A stretch of 64,000 nucleotides of DNA from Terrabacter sp. MAHUQ-38 (GCF_014518425.1 NZ_JACVCU010000005.1:310678-374677), one strand, 5' to 3'; shown: positions 53,411 to 64,000, counted from the first letter of the stretch. Made by a program: numbers and translations. Notes: generated by a model not told the origin, from the letters alone.

Positions 53411-53773
53411 TCACTGACCGTTCTGCGGCGTGCCCGGCGTCGCGCCCGGGGCGTCGTCGGCGGACGCATCTGCGGACGTGTCGGTGGACGTCGTGGGGCC
53501 CGCGGCTGGGGTGTCGGTCTGCTTCATCGCGACCGCCCTGCGGTCGAAACGGATCGTCGTGCCCTCGGCGACCTCGAGCCAGGCACTGCTGTCGTCGAGG
53601 TGCTTGATGGTGCCGTAGACGCCGGACGAGGTGATGACCTGGTCGCCCACGTTGAGTGCCGAGCTGAACTCGCGCACCTGCTTCATCCGCTTGTTCTGCG
53701 AGAAGAACAACCAGCCCAGCAGCAGGAGGGGCAGGGCGAAAATCAGCAACGAGAAGGTCCCGTTGGTGTTCAT
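53411..53773 (-). CDS. yajC: Preprotein translocase subunit YajC
   Basis: A 120-residue protein with one N-terminal membrane helix (FSLLIFALPLLLLGWLFFSQ) and a cytoplasmic beta domain (ALNVGDQVITSSGVYGTIK). The C-terminal 35 residues are Asp/Ala/Thr-rich. It associates with SecDF. First gene of yajC-secD-secF; a 243-base gap upstream should hold the promoter. Confidence 0.93.
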   Translation of the reverse strand: MNTNGTFSLLIFALPLLLLGWLFFSQNKRMKQVREFSSALNVGDQVITSSGVYGTIKHLDDSSAWLEVAEGTTIRFDRRAVAMKQTDTPAAGPTTSTDTSADASADDAPGATPGTPQNGQ

Positions 53774-53950
53774 GTCAGCTCAGTCCTTCGTGTCTTCGTC
53801 CGGTCGTCACGTGCGCACGCCACGACCCGTCGATCTGGGGTCGGATGTCGCGTCAACGACCGGGGGCACCGGATGGTGCCGCGGCAGCGGCTATGGTGCC
53901 CGCAGGAGTCTACGTGCGCGGGTGCAGTTTGTCAGAACGGATCGCGCGCC

Positions 53951-53972
53951 CGTGACGCACGGCCGTGTCACG
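53951..53972 (-). terminator. Hairpin after ruvB
   Basis: CGTGAC and GTCACG with a 10-base loop, itself containing ACGGCCGT, lie about 45 bases after the ruvB stop. It probably ends the ruvC-ruvA-ruvB transcript. The rest of the 243-base gap (53774-54016) shows nothing else clear. Confidence 0.45.
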
Positions 53973-54016
53973 TTTTGGCCGCACTTGGACGGCTCGGACC
54001 CGCTCGTCTCGGCCGG

Positions 54017-55149
<1,133 letters not shown>

Positions 55150-55153
<4 letters not shown>

Positions 55154-55752
55154 CGTCCGAGCTCCTGGAGGGCCGCGCGCAGCAGCGCGGAGACTCCGGC
55201 GCCGTCCGCGGCGAGGGGCGCGATCCGGTCGAGCGCGTCGTCGGACTGCCGCACGGTCCAGCCGAGCCCCACGAGTGCCTCGCGGACCTGCTCGCGCCAC
55301 TCCTCCCCCGAGTCGAGGCGAACCGGCGCGGCCGTCCCTGCGGAGCCGGGCAGTGCGCCGAGCTTGTCCCGCAGCTCGAGCACCATGCGTTCGGCCCCCT
55401 TCTTGCCGATGCCGGGCACCTTGGTCAGCGCGACGACGTCGCCGGTGCCGAGGGCGATGCGCACGGCGTCGGGCGAGTGCACGGCGAGCACGGCGAGGGC
55501 GAGCCGAGGGCCGACGCCGGACACGGTCTGCACCGTTTCGAAGACGTGCTTCTCGTCATCGGTGGCGAAGCCGTAGAGGGTCAGGGAGTCCTCGCGAACC
55601 ACGAGACTGGTGGCGAGCTCGGTGGGCTGCCCGGTGCGCACGGACGCCGCCGTGGCGGGCGTCGTGTGGACGAGCATGCCGACTCCCCCGACGCCGACGA
55701 CGACGGAGTCGAGGCCCACCTTGAGGACGGTGCCGGAGAGCGAGGCGATCAT
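55150..55752 (-). CDS. ruvA: Holliday junction DNA helicase RuvA
   Basis: A 200-residue protein with an OB fold ([20 protein letters not shown]), two helix-hairpin-helix motifs ([16 protein letters not shown] and [20 protein letters not shown]) and a C-terminal RuvB-binding domain. It binds four-way DNA junctions. The ATG overlaps the ruvC stop (ATGA). Confidence 0.96.
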
Positions 55753-56402
55753 CGGGACTGGGCTCCAGGGTTGCTTCGGGTGGGGCGAGGAGTGCGAATC
55801 GCGGGGTTGGGCCCGGAGGCCGTGCGTCGGGCCGGCACGGCGCCCGGCGGCACGCGTCGGGGTATGCCGCTGCCTCGGCCTGCAGTGCGTGCGAGCTGCT
55901 CGAGGCGTGCCTCCTCGAGGCGGCTCTGGGTGCCTCCGCGCCAGACGTGACAGATCGCCAGGGCGAGGGCGTCGGCGGCATCGGCAGGTCGGGGCGGAGT
56001 GTCGAGCCCGAGGAGCTGGGTGACCATCGTCGTGACCTGGGCCTTGTCGGCGCGCCCGCTGCCGCTCACCGCCGCCTTGACCTCGGTGGGCGTGTGCAGG
56101 GCCACGGGCAGCCCGCGCCGCTCGGCGAGCATCATGACGATGCCGGTCACCTGAGCGGTGCCCATGACGGTCGAGACGTTGGTGTCGGCGAAGACCCGCT
56201 CGATGGCCACCGCCTCGGGGCGGTGGCGCTCGAACCAGGAGCGCATCTCGTCCTCGATGGCGACGAGCCGTTTCGGGGTCGGGTCGCCCGACGGCGTACG
56301 GATGACCCCGACCTCGACGAGCGAGAGCCGTCGCCCGGGAACGCCGTCGACGACGCCCACGCCGCATCGGGTCAGGCCGGGGTCGACCGCGAGGACGCGC
56401 AC
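55749..56402 (-). CDS. ruvC: Crossover junction endodeoxyribonuclease RuvC
   Basis: A 217-residue Holliday junction nuclease. Catalytic acidic residues appear in [18 protein letters not shown] (Asp7), [13 protein letters not shown] (Glu) and [13 protein letters not shown] (Asp pair). A basic, Pro-rich C-terminal tail of about 50 residues is extra. GTG start at 56402: the ribosome site AGGAGG is directly followed by the octamer GTATGCCG, which overlaps the start codon. Confidence 0.96.
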   Translation of the reverse strand: MRVLAVDPGLTRCGVGVVDGVPGRRLSLVEVGVIRTPSGDPTPKRLVAIEDEMRSWFERHRPEAVAIERVFADTNVSTVMGTAQVTGIVMMLAERRGLPVALHTPTEVKAAVSGSGRADKAQVTTMVTQLLGLDTPPRPADAADALALAICHVWRGGTQSRLEEARLEQLARTAGRGSGIPRRVPPGAVPARRTASGPNPAIRTPRPTRSNPGAQSR

Positions 56403-56481
56403 GGCATACCTCCTGGGTCGTGGTGGCTGGGGCGATCCGAACAGGTGTTCGGGACAACGCTAACGGGGCCGCCCCGAAACG

Positions 56482-56516
56482 ACGGGAGGCACGCCGGTGT
56501 CCGGCGTGCCTCCCGT
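56482..56516 (-). terminator. Strong terminator after yebC
   Basis: ACGGGAGGCACGCCGG and CCGGCGTGCCTCCCGT form a perfect 16-base stem with a TGT loop, 34 bases after the yebC stop. It separates the pdxT-yebC transcript from ruvCAB. Confidence 0.85.
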
Positions 56517-56549
56517 GACCCGGTCGGGGTCGACGTCGTCAGGCCGGCG

Positions 56550-57308
56550 TCACTCCTCGTCGTCGAGCTCCGCCAGGACGTCGTCGGGGATGTCGCCGTT
56601 GGCGAAGACGTTCTGCACGTCGTCGCTGTCCTCGAGGGCCTCGATCACGCGGATCATCTTCTTCGCGCCGTCGAGGTCGAGCGGCACCTGGAGGTTCGGG
56701 ACGAAGGACGCCTCGGCCGACTCGTAGTCGATGCCGGCGTCCTGGATGGCCTTGCGGACGGCGACGAAGTCGGTGGCCTCGGAGACGATCTCCCACGTCT
56801 CGCCGTTGTCGTTGACCTCCTCGGCGCCCGCCTCGAGCACCACCTCGAGGATGTCGTCCTCGGAGCCGGCGTCCTTGGGCACGATGACGACGCCCTTGCG
56901 GTTGAAGACGTACGAGACCGAACCCGGGTCGGCGAGCTGGCCGCCGTTGCGGGTCAGTGCCGTGCGCACCTCGGCGGCAGCACGGTTGCGGTTGTCGGTG
57001 AGGCACTCGATGAGCACTGCGACGCCGTTGGGCGCGTAGCCCTCGTACATGATCGTCTGCCAGTCGGCGCCGCCCGCCTCGGCACCCGAGCCGCGCTTGA
57101 CGGCGCGGTCGATGTTGTCGTTGGGGACCGAGGTCTTCTTGGCCTTCTGGATGGCGTCGTAGAGCGTGGGGTTGCCGGCCGGGTCACCGCCGCCCTGCCG
57201 GGCCGCGACCTCGATGTTCTTGATGAGCTTGGCGAAGAGCTTGCCGCGCTTGGCGTCGATGGCAGCCTTCTTGTGCTTCGTGGTGGCCCATTTGGAGTGG
57301 CCGCTCAT
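56550..57308 (-). CDS. YebC/PmpR-family regulatory protein
   Basis: A 252-residue protein starting [20 protein letters not shown], the invariant family N-terminus, with [20 protein letters not shown] and [20 protein letters not shown] further on. YebC proteins act as transcription regulators and, in recent work, in resolving ribosome stalls at proline runs. The ATG overlaps the pdxT stop (ATGA). Same order as Rv2603c-Rv2604c. Confidence 0.94.
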   Translation of the reverse strand: MSGHSKWATTKHKKAAIDAKRGKLFAKLIKNIEVAARQGGGDPAGNPTLYDAIQKAKKTSVPNDNIDRAVKRGSGAEAGGADWQTIMYEGYAPNGVAVLIECLTDNRNRAAAEVRTALTRNGGQLADPGSVSYVFNRKGVVIVPKDAGSEDDILEVVLEAGAEEVNDNGETWEIVSEATDFVAVRKAIQDAGIDYESAEASFVPNLQVPLDLDGAKKMIRVIEALEDSDDVQNVFANGDIPDDVLAELDDEE

Positions 57309-58030
57309 GCAGTGTCCTCGCGTTCCGGTGACTGGCGTGCGCCCGACTGCTGGAGTCGGTGCTCTCTGACGATCGAGACGAACTCGGCGTGGATCCGGCG
57401 GTCGCCGCTCACCTCGGGGTGGAACGACGTGGCCATGAGGTTGCCCTGCCGGACCGCGACGATCCTACCGGCGGCCGCGCCCTTGCTCACGCGCGCGAGC
57501 ACCTCGACGCCGGGGCCCGCCTCCTCGACCCAGGGTGCGCGGATGAAGACGGCGTGGACGGTTCCGTGCCGGGACCGGTCGGACCACACGTAGTCGAGGT
57601 CCTGCTCGAACGAGTCGACCTGACGGCCGAAGGCGTTGCGGCGGACGGTGACGTCGAGCCCGCCGAGGGTCTGCTGGTCGGGGCGCGCGTCGACGATGCG
57701 GTCGGCGAGCATGATCATGCCTGCGCACGAGCCGAAGGCGGGCATGCCGTCCGCGATACGCCGCAGCAGCGGTTCGCGCAGGTCGAAGGCGCGCACGAGC
57801 TTGTCCATGACCGTGGACTCCCCGCCGGGGATCACGAGGCCGTCGACCGCCTCGACCTCCGCGGGGCGGCGCACCGTGACGGCTTCGGCCCCCAGCGCCG
57901 TCAGGGCGGCGAGGTGCTCACGCACGTCACCCTGGACGGCGAGGACGCCGATGAGGGGCCGGGCCTCGGCGTCCTCGGCGGTGCCGGCGACAGGGGTCGT
58001 GGTGGGGTCGTCGGTGGTGCGGGTAGTCAC
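57305..58030 (-). CDS. pdxT: Pyridoxal 5'-phosphate synthase glutaminase subunit PdxT
   Basis: A 241-residue class I glutaminase. [41 protein letters not shown] (nucleophile Cys) and [10 protein letters not shown] (His, Glu) complete the catalytic set. It gives ammonia to PdxS for vitamin B6 synthesis. An N-terminal extension of about 35 Thr/Asp-rich residues is present. The GTG at 58030 was chosen; no strong ribosome site is visible. Unusually, pdxS is 2.6 kb away. Confidence 0.93.
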   Translation of the reverse strand: MTTRTTDDPTTTPVAGTAEDAEARPLIGVLAVQGDVREHLAALTALGAEAVTVRRPAEVEAVDGLVIPGGESTVMDKLVRAFDLREPLLRRIADGMPAFGSCAGMIMLADRIVDARPDQQTLGGLDVTVRRNAFGRQVDSFEQDLDYVWSDRSRHGTVHAVFIRAPWVEEAGPGVEVLARVSKGAAAGRIVAVRQGNLMATSFHPEVSGDRRIHAEFVSIVREHRLQQSGARQSPEREDTA

Positions 58031-58157
58031 CGGGTCAGCGTAGAACGCGTGCCTCGAGGCGCCGACCACGGGTCGGGTCGTGGGAACCGTCTCGGATGCG
58101 AGACGGGCCTGACACCGGCCCTGACATCAGCACGACCCCACCGGATACGTTGCGGCC

Positions 58158-59411
58158 ATGACGACGGTGCACACCCACGACGCCCTGACCGCCCGTGCGC
58201 AGGAGGCGGACGACTCCTCCGTCCTGCGCGGCACCCGAGAGCTCTTCACCCTCCCCGACGACGTCGTCTACCTCGACGGCAACTCGCTCGGCGCGCTGCC
58301 GAGCGCCGTGCCGGCCGTCGTCGACGACGTCATGCGCCGCGAGTGGGGCGAGCGGCTCATCCGGTCGTGGAACGAGGCCGACTGGTGGGGCGCGCAGACG
58401 CGCGTCGGCGACCTCGTCGGCCGGCTCGTCGGCGCCGCGCCGGGACAGGTCGTCGTCACAGACTCCACCTCGGTCAACCTCTTCAAGGCCGTGATCGGGG
58501 CCGGCCGGCTGCGCCCCGGTCGGCGAGTCGTGCTGACCGACCCCGACTCGTTCCCCAGCGACCTGTACATGACCGAGTCGGCCGCCGCCCTCGCCGGACT
58601 CGAGGTGCGCCGGGTGCATCCGCGCGACGCCGTGAGCGCCATCGCCGAGGCCGGCGACGAGCTCGCCCTCGCGTCCTACTCCAGCGTGGACTACCGCACC
58701 GGCGAGCTCTGGGACCTGCGGGCCGTGACCGAGGCCGCCCACGCCGTCGGCGCCCTGGCCTGCTGGGACCTCTGCCACTCCGCGGGTGTCATCGAGGTCG
58801 ACCTCGACACCGGTGGTGCCGACCTCGCCGTCGGCTGCGGCTACAAGTACCTCAACGGCGGCCCCGGCGCTCCGGCCTTCATCTACGTGGCCTCACGCCA
58901 TCAGGACGACTTCGACCAGCCGCTGACCGGTTGGCAGGGCCACGCCCGCCCCTTCGAGATGCGCCCCGACTACGAGCCGGCACCCGGCATCACGCGCGCC
59001 CGCGTCGGCACCCCGCCCCTGCTCTCGGTCCTCGCTCTCGAGGCCGCACTGTCGGCGTACGACGGCCTCTCCCCCGCCGACGTCCGGGCGGCGTCGCTGT
59101 CCGTGACGGGCATGTTCATCGAGGCACTCGACACGCTCGGGGTGGACCTGCCGCTGGCGACGCCCCGTGAACCGGAGCGCCGCGGTTCCCAGGTGTCGCT
59201 GCGGCACCCGCAGGCGTTCGCCGTCGTGCAGGCGCTCATCTCCCGCGGCGTCATCGGCGACTTCCGCGAGCCCGACATCATCCGGCTGGGCTTCGCGCCG
59301 CTCTACGTCACCCACGTCGACGCGGTGCGGGCGGCCAGGCACCTCAAGGAGGTCCTGGACGGACGCGAGTTCGAGCGGCCCGAGTTCGCCGAGCGCGGCG
59401 CCGTCACCTGA
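58158..59411 (+). CDS. kynU: Kynureninase
   Basis: A 417-residue PLP enzyme of the aminotransferase class V fold. YLDGNSLGALP, TDSTSVNLFKAVIGAGRLRP, DLCHSAGVIEVDLD (PLP Asp) and CGYKYLNGGPGAPAF (PLP Lys) are diagnostic. It cleaves kynurenine to anthranilate and alanine in tryptophan breakdown. No other kynurenine gene is near. The gene is divergent from pdxT and its 3' end overlaps the DUF4037 gene by 8 bases on the other strand. It is a PLP user placed between the two PLP synthase genes. Confidence 0.94.
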   Translation: MTTVHTHDALTARAQEADDSSVLRGTRELFTLPDDVVYLDGNSLGALPSAVPAVVDDVMRREWGERLIRSWNEADWWGAQTRVGDLVGRLVGAAPGQVVVTDSTSVNLFKAVIGAGRLRPGRRVVLTDPDSFPSDLYMTESAAALAGLEVRRVHPRDAVSAIAEAGDELALASYSSVDYRTGELWDLRAVTEAAHAVGALACWDLCHSAGVIEVDLDTGGADLAVGCGYKYLNGGPGAPAFIYVASRHQDDFDQPLTGWQGHARPFEMRPDYEPAPGITRARVGTPPLLSVLALEAALSAYDGLSPADVRAASLSVTGMFIEALDTLGVDLPLATPREPERRGSQVSLRHPQAFAVVQALISRGVIGDFREPDIIRLGFAPLYVTHVDAVRAARHLKEVLDGREFERPEFAERGAVT

Positions 59412-60435
59412 GCAGTCCCCACCGAGGCCTCCGGCGCCGTGGGTGCACGAGGAGGTCGACGTTGTCGCTCCACTGCTCGACCGACCCGACGCCGCGTGGC
59501 AGCGCCCGCACGACGGGGTCGGTGACGCCCGCCTCCAGGAGGGCGACGACCTCCTCCCGCACGCCGCGGTAGGGCCGGTCCCAGAACGGCTCCACGGGGT
59601 CGTCGGCCACCGGGAGGCCGGCCGCGTCCTGGACCGCGTTGAGGGTGCGGATGGCGTCGACGAGCCCCGACTCGCGCTCACGCCAGTCAGCCGACGTCAC
59701 CGCCCGCTGGAGAGACCCGACCGCCGCGGCCGCCCGCGGCAGGCGTGCGAAGCTCGTACCGAGCCACTTGGCGTAGGGCGGCCACCGTCGCTCGAGCAGG
59801 TGCCCCAGGTGCAGAGCGACGCCGGTCAGCCGCGCCGCGACGACGCTCGACCCGAGGTCGTCCCCGCGTTCCGCCGTCCGCCCCACGAACGGCAGCTCCT
59901 GTGCCAGTCGGGCCCAGTCGGTGGCGACGACGTGACGCCACACGTCGTCCGGGTACCACGCGAGCCGCTTCCGTATGCCGTGCAGCTCACCCGCGTCGTC
60001 GGCGAACACCTCCCCGGCCGTGACCTCCAGGACGGCCTGGCCCGTGAGCGACAGCCAGTCCTCGACGTCGAGGTCGCCGGTCGGGTCGAGGCCCAGACGT
60101 GAGACCGCGAGGTCGCGAGCGGTCTCGACCTGGACGCGGTGGCGCATGCCCGGGTCCCACGTGGTGGGGAACCGTGTCGGATGGCCCTCGTACTCGTCCG
60201 GGAGGCACTCGGTGAGATGGGCGTCGACGTCGGCGACCGCCTCGGTGGGGACGAGGAGGTTGAGGCGCAGTCCCCAGTCGTGGTCGCGCGACATGCCGTC
60301 GTCGAGGCCGAGGACGTCCGAGCCGCTGCCCAGCCGGCCGGCTGCATGCGGCAGGCCGGGCCACCGCCGACGGACGAGAGGCCCGACGACGTGTTCGTAG
60401 TACGACCGCGACAGCTCGGCTCCGGTGGCGTCCAC
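59404..60435 (-). CDS. DUF4037 nucleotidyltransferase-like protein
   Basis: A 343-residue protein. RLGSGSDVLGLDDGMSRDHD carries the GS-x-D-type nucleotidyltransferase motif, and HRVQVETARDLAVSRLGLD and GELHGIRKRLAWYPDDVWRH are DUF4037 blocks. The family is predicted to transfer nucleotides to an unknown target. GTG start at 60435. It lies between pdxS and kynU. Confidence 0.82.
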   Translation of the reverse strand: MDATGAELSRSYYEHVVGPLVRRRWPGLPHAAGRLGSGSDVLGLDDGMSRDHDWGLRLNLLVPTEAVADVDAHLTECLPDEYEGHPTRFPTTWDPGMRHRVQVETARDLAVSRLGLDPTGDLDVEDWLSLTGQAVLEVTAGEVFADDAGELHGIRKRLAWYPDDVWRHVVATDWARLAQELPFVGRTAERGDDLGSSVVAARLTGVALHLGHLLERRWPPYAKWLGTSFARLPRAAAAVGSLQRAVTSADWRERESGLVDAIRTLNAVQDAAGLPVADDPVEPFWDRPYRGVREEVVALLEAGVTDPVVRALPRGVGSVEQWSDNVDLLVHPRRRRPRWGLLR

Positions 60436-60551
60436 GTCACGATGCTGCCACCCGACGTTCCCGCAACACACCGGGTAATCACCGACGCACCGGGATCCGA
60501 CGCCGGTGCGTTGCGGGCTTCTCGGTGTTGCGAGACGGGGAGGGATGACGA

Positions 60552-60582
60552 ATGCCGCCGGGCCCGTGGGGCTCGGCGGCAT
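60552..60582 (-). terminator. Terminator after pdxS
   Basis: ATGCCGCCG-G-GCCC and GGGC-T-CGGCGGCAT with a GTG loop give a 14-pair stem with one wobble, 30 bases after the pdxS stop. Confidence 0.8.
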
Positions 60583-60611
60583 CCGTCAGCGTGGTGCGGG
60601 TGGAGCGGAGG

Positions 60612-61541
60612 TCACCAACCGCGCTCGGAGAGGCGGTGCGGCTGGGCGATCTCGTCGACGTTGATGCCGACCATCGCCTCGCCCAGGCCGCGCGAGACCT
60701 TCGCGATGACGTCGGGGTCGTCGTGGAACGTCGTCGCCTTGACGATCGCCTCGGCGCGCTGGGCCGGGTTGCCCGACTTGAAGATGCCGGAGCCGACGAA
60801 GACGCCCTCGGCGCCGAGCTGCATCATCATCGCCGCGTCGGCCGGGGTCGCGATGCCACCGGCCGTGAAGAGGACGACGGGCAGCTTGCCGGCCGCGGCG
60901 ACCTCCTTGACGAGCTCGTAGGGCGCCTGCAGCTCCTTCGCCGCGACGTAGAGCTCGTCCTCGGGGAGGTTCTGCAGACGGCGGAGCTCCTGACGGATCT
61001 GACGCATGTGCGTCGTCGCGTTGGAGACGTCGCCCGTGCCGGCCTCACCCTTGGAGCGGATCATCGCCGCGCCCTCGGTGATGCGGCGAAGGGCCTCGCC
61101 GAGGTTGGTCGCGCCACAGACGAAGGGCACGGTGAACTGCCACTTGTCGATGTGGTTGGCGTAGTCGGCCGGGGTCAGGACCTCGGACTCGTCGATGTAG
61201 TCGACACCGAGGCTCTGGAGGACCTGGGCCTCGACGAAATGGCCGATGCGCGCCTTGGCCATGACGGGGATCGAGACGGCGTCGATGATGCCGTCGATCA
61301 TGTCGGGGTCGCTCATGCGGGACACGCCGCCCTGGGCGCGGATGTCGGCGGGGACCCGCTCGAGGGCCATGACGGCGACGGCACCGGCGTCCTCGGCGAT
61401 CTTCGCCTGCTCGGCCGTGACGACGTCCATGATGACGCCGCCCTTGAGCATCTCGGCCATACCGCGCTTGACGCGGGTCGTGCCGGTTCCGGACTGCTGG
61501 TCAGCCGCGGGCGTGCTGCCCGTGGTCGGGGTGGTGCTCAC
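60612..61541 (-). CDS. pdxS: Pyridoxal 5'-phosphate synthase subunit PdxS
   Basis: A 309-residue TIM-barrel synthase. [39 protein letters not shown] and [16 protein letters not shown] (catalytic Lys region) are nearly invariant. It builds PLP from ribose 5-phosphate, glyceraldehyde 3-phosphate and ammonia from PdxT. A Thr/Ser-rich N-terminus of 20 residues is extra. GTG start at 61541 with AGGA five bases before it. Confidence 0.97.
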   Translation of the reverse strand: MSTTPTTGSTPAADQQSGTGTTRVKRGMAEMLKGGVIMDVVTAEQAKIAEDAGAVAVMALERVPADIRAQGGVSRMSDPDMIDGIIDAVSIPVMAKARIGHFVEAQVLQSLGVDYIDESEVLTPADYANHIDKWQFTVPFVCGATNLGEALRRITEGAAMIRSKGEAGTGDVSNATTHMRQIRQELRRLQNLPEDELYVAAKELQAPYELVKEVAAAGKLPVVLFTAGGIATPADAAMMMQLGAEGVFVGSGIFKSGNPAQRAEAIVKATTFHDDPDVIAKVSRGLGEAMVGINVDEIAQPHRLSERGW

Positions 61542-61712
61542 GATGTCCTGCTTTCCCGTGATCTGGTCTGGGGTTGCCTCAAAGGGTAGGCCCAGACCGG
61601 CCCTGCGCACGACACGGTCCCTGCTCGTGGGCACCGCTGTGACGGACGTCGCGTGGGGTTCCCTGTCGTGGCCGGGCGCAAGCCCCGCCCCTGACCGGCT
61701 CCGTACGGCGTG

Positions 61713-62264
61713 TCAGCTGACCGACAGGTGCTCGGGCGACTCGTCGTTGAACTCGACCGTGTGCGGCATCGTCGTGTAGCCCGCGAGGTGGAACAACCGG
61801 ATCGCCCACTTGCGGCGGACGCGGCGCACGTCGGTGACGGCGTCGTTGTGGAAGCGCCGGGCGAGCTGGACGCGGTTGCACGCCGACGTCAGGCGGGACA
61901 GCACATCGGTACCGAGGGCGCTCGCCCGGAGGCCGTCGACCGCCTCCGGTGTGAGCGCGAGGTCGAGGGCCTCGGTGAGGTCGCTCTCGGCCTGCTCACG
62001 GGCGTGGCCATGCTCCGAGGGAGCCTCCAGCGACTGCGCAGCGGCGTTGGCGAGGATGAGCGAGGTCGCACCGTCGAGCAGCCCGCTGTTGGCGAGCTCG
62101 ACGACCGCTTCGGCGCGACGCACGAGACGGGCGTCGAGAGCCGCGAGCGTGCCGCTGAGGCGCACGTGCAGCCGGTCGAGCCGAGCCGCGGTGTAGGAGA
62201 GGTACCAGCCGACGATGACGAGCACGAACAAGATCGCGAAAACCCAGGAGAGAACCTCGCTCAC
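61713..62264 (-). CDS. LemA-like membrane protein
   Basis: A 183-residue protein with one N-terminal membrane helix (WVFAILFVLVIVGWYLSY) and a long helical cytoplasmic domain with AARLDRLHVRLSGTLAALDA, RAEAVVELANSG and RLTSACNRVQLARRFHNDAV, similar to the LemA fold. Function unknown. The GTG overlaps the pimA stop (GTGA), so it is in the pimA operon, at the place of Rv2609c in M. tuberculosis. Confidence 0.78.
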   Translation of the reverse strand: MSEVLSWVFAILFVLVIVGWYLSYTAARLDRLHVRLSGTLAALDARLVRRAEAVVELANSGLLDGATSLILANAAAQSLEAPSEHGHAREQAESDLTEALDLALTPEAVDGLRASALGTDVLSRLTSACNRVQLARRFHNDAVTDVRRVRRKWAIRLFHLAGYTTMPHTVEFNDESPEHLSVS

Positions 62265-63430
62265 CGGGCGCCCCCGCGCAGGAAACGGTTCCAGCGGCCC
62301 TGCGCCGGCATCGCGGCTGCCCGACCCTCGATGACCGTCTCGTAGACCGCGAGGATCTCGTCGGCCACGACCGACCAGTCGAAGATCCGCGCGCGCCGCT
62401 GGCCCGCCTCGGCGAGCTCGGCCCGCCGCTCGGGACGGCGCAGCAGGTCCACCAGGGTGCGCGCCAGAGCGTCGGGCTGCTCGTTGGCGAACATCGCGCC
62501 CGCCTGACCGCCGTCGAGCACCCGGGAGAACGCCGACAGGTCGCTGGCCAGGACGCAGGCGCCGGCACTCATCGCCTCGATGAGGATGATGCCGAAGCTC
62601 TCGCCGCCGGTGTTGGGCGCGACATACACGTCCACCGACGCGAGCAGGGAGGCTTTGTCGTCGTCGGACACCGAGCCGAGGAACTCGCACGCGGCGACGA
62701 CCTCGGCCGGCCAGCCCTCGGTCACGTCGTCGGGGTCGCCCGGTCCGGCGACGAGCACCCGCAGGCCGGGCACGGAGCGCAGCACCTCCGGCAGGGCCGC
62801 TGCGAGGACAGGGAGACCCTTGCGCGGCTCGCCCATGCGGCCGAGGAAGGCGATCGTCGGGGCTGTGGGCGTGCCGATCCACGGTGAACGCCGCGGCGCC
62901 TCGGCGAACCGGTCGACGTAGACACCGTTGGGGATGACGACGGCGTCGCCGCCGACGTGCGTCGTGACGGTGCGACGCGCGTCCTCGCTGACCGCGATGC
63001 GGCCGGCGATCTTCTCGAGGCTCGGCCGGATGATGGGGTATGCCGTCTGCATCGTCCGCGAGCGCAGCATCGACGTGTGGAAGGTCGCGACGATCGGACC
63101 TTCCGCGGCCATGAGCGCGAGCACGCTGACACTGGGCGTCACGGGCTCGTGCAGGTGCAGGACGTCGAACTCGCCGGCGTCGAGCCACTTGCCGACCTTC
63201 GAGGCGGTGACGGGACCGAAGTTGAGGCGCGCGACGGAGCCGTTGTAGCGCACCGCGGTGGCGCGACCCGCCGACGTGACGTAGCCGGGCAGCTCTGTCT
63301 CGCTGTCGGCGGGCGCGAGGACGGAGACGTCGTGGCCCTGGCCGATGAGGTGCTCGGCGAGGTCGCGGACGTGGAACTGCACCCCACCCGGCACGTCGAA
63401 CGAGTAAGGACAGACGATCCCGATCCTCAC
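62261..63430 (-). CDS. pimA: Phosphatidyl-myo-inositol alpha-mannosyltransferase PimA
   Basis: A 389-residue GT4 glycosyltransferase. RIGIVCPYSFDVPGGVQFHV is the PimA N-terminus, HLHEPVTPSVSVLALM and RMGEPRKGLPVLAAALPEVL follow, and the nucleotide-sugar site is GESFGIILIEAMSAG. It moves mannose from GDP-mannose to phosphatidylinositol on the inner membrane face. GTG start overlaps the upstream stop (GTGA). Confidence 0.93.
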   Translation of the reverse strand: MRIGIVCPYSFDVPGGVQFHVRDLAEHLIGQGHDVSVLAPADSETELPGYVTSAGRATAVRYNGSVARLNFGPVTASKVGKWLDAGEFDVLHLHEPVTPSVSVLALMAAEGPIVATFHTSMLRSRTMQTAYPIIRPSLEKIAGRIAVSEDARRTVTTHVGGDAVVIPNGVYVDRFAEAPRRSPWIGTPTAPTIAFLGRMGEPRKGLPVLAAALPEVLRSVPGLRVLVAGPGDPDDVTEGWPAEVVAACEFLGSVSDDDKASLLASVDVYVAPNTGGESFGIILIEAMSAGACVLASDLSAFSRVLDGGQAGAMFANEQPDALARTLVDLLRRPERRAELAEAGQRRARIFDWSVVADEILAVYETVIEGRAAAMPAQGRWNRFLRGGAR

Positions 63431-64000
63431 GGTGTGGCCCCGGTTCGTCGTTCGGCCGGCATGGGGGGCACCGAGGCCGACGCCGAGGTGGTGGACGCGC
63501 TCGCGGCCGGGGAGACCGGCGCGTCGAGGTCGTCGACGAAGACGCGCTGGAGCATGTGCCAGCTCGACGTGTGCTCGCGGATCGTCACCGCGATGTGGTC
63601 GGCGCACTGCTGGACGAGGTCGGCGGCCCGCACCGCCGTGGTCCCCTCGACCCGCGGCACGAGCCGCCCGCTGAACTCGATCCTGGTGCGGTGTCCGCCG
63701 AGGCCCTCGCCGCGTGGCGCGCGCTCGTACCAGATACGGGCCGCGTAGAGCGGCGCGCCCGTCATGAGCGACAGCACCGCGGGGCCCTTCGCCATCCGGG
63801 CCCGATGCCCGAGCAGGTCGACCTCGACGCCGCCCTGGGTGAGGTCTCGGTCGGCCGCGAGCGCGATGAGCCGGCCGCCGTCCCGCGCCGCGGCGAGCAG
63901 ACCGTGGAAGGGGTCGGCGCCACCCGTCAGCGGGATGATGTCCATGCCGATGCTGCGCCGGAAGGCGACGAACTCCTGGTACACCTCCTCCGGCTCGAGG
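63427..64000 (-). CDS. PIM acyltransferase (PatA-like), 5' part beyond the window
   Basis: At least 191 residues of the C-terminal part of a lysophospholipid acyltransferase-like protein; the coding frame runs off the window edge with no start needed inside. GGRLIALAADRDLTQGGVEV and RMAKGPAVLSLMTGAPLYAA fit phosphatidylinositol mannoside acyltransferase, which lies directly upstream of pimA in mycobacteria (Rv2611c). The catalytic His motif would be outside the window. The C-terminal 40 residues are Ala/Ser/Thr-rich. Confidence 0.85.
   Translation of the reverse strand, partial: LEPEEVYQEFVAFRRSIGMDIIPLTGGADPFHGLLAAARDGGRLIALAADRDLTQGGVEVDLLGHRARMAKGPAVLSLMTGAPLYAARIWYERAPRGEGLGGHRTRIEFSGRLVPRVEGTTAVRAADLVQQCADHIAVTIREHTSSWHMLQRVFVDDLDAPVSPAASASTTSASASVPPMPAERRTGATP

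Overview
This 64 kb window is a piece of the chromosome of a high-GC actinobacterium, most likely a member of the Micrococcales (Intrasporangiaceae-like; inferred from gene content and gene order, not proven). Evidence includes very strong GC bias at third codon positions, frequent GTG starts, long runs of genes with 4-base stop/start overlaps, GarA/FtsR-type regulators, PimA and its acyltransferase, and gene order that matches several blocks known from Mycobacterium tuberculosis.

Layout. (1) 1-9.5 kb: mixed metabolic genes: GNAT acetyltransferase, LhgO, an APC permease, an LLM flavin oxidoreductase/FMN reductase pair, a SpoU methyltransferase, DUF1697, PhzF, a histidine phosphatase and a glutamate-cysteine ligase family enzyme. 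(2) 9.5-19 kb, minus strand: the conserved pgsA - DUF881 - sbp - DUF881 - gcvH - garA - ftsR - DUF151 - resR-like MerR - gcvP block (equivalent to Rv1822-Rv1832), with a glycine riboswitch in front of gcvP. (3) 19-31 kb: accessory region: a YibE/F membrane protein, a hexapeptide acyltransferase, a three-gene secreted-protein cluster (SipW/TasA-type signal peptide protein, small membrane protein, Ig-repeat protein), and a three-gene RND efflux operon, ending at a tRNA-Pro gene. (4) 31-42 kb, mostly minus strand: ald - xerD - parA - scpA - scpB - rluB - tyrA - cmk - plsC - der, the Rv1701-Rv1713-like block for chromosome segregation, aromatic amino acid synthesis and ribosome assembly, followed by two small membrane proteins of unknown role. 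(5) 42-64 kb: hisS - MBL hydrolase - cyclophilin - DUF349 - relA - apt - secF - secD - yajC - ruvB - ruvA - ruvC - yebC - pdxT, kynU, a DUF4037 gene, pdxS, a LemA-like membrane protein, pimA and a PIM acyltransferase cut by the window edge (Rv2580c-Rv2611c-like).

Most genes belong to conserved housekeeping operons. The least explained signals are: an octamer, GTATGCCG, found 29 times in 64 kb on both strands, in all three codon registers and between genes; a paired RND exporter in which one permease has lost the proton-relay residues; the SipW/TasA-like secreted cluster with an internal hairpin and a perfect 178 bp repeat; and a xerD gene whose only plausible start is a CTG codon overlapping the ald stop. 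Positions were derived by hand from the sequence; no database search was run.
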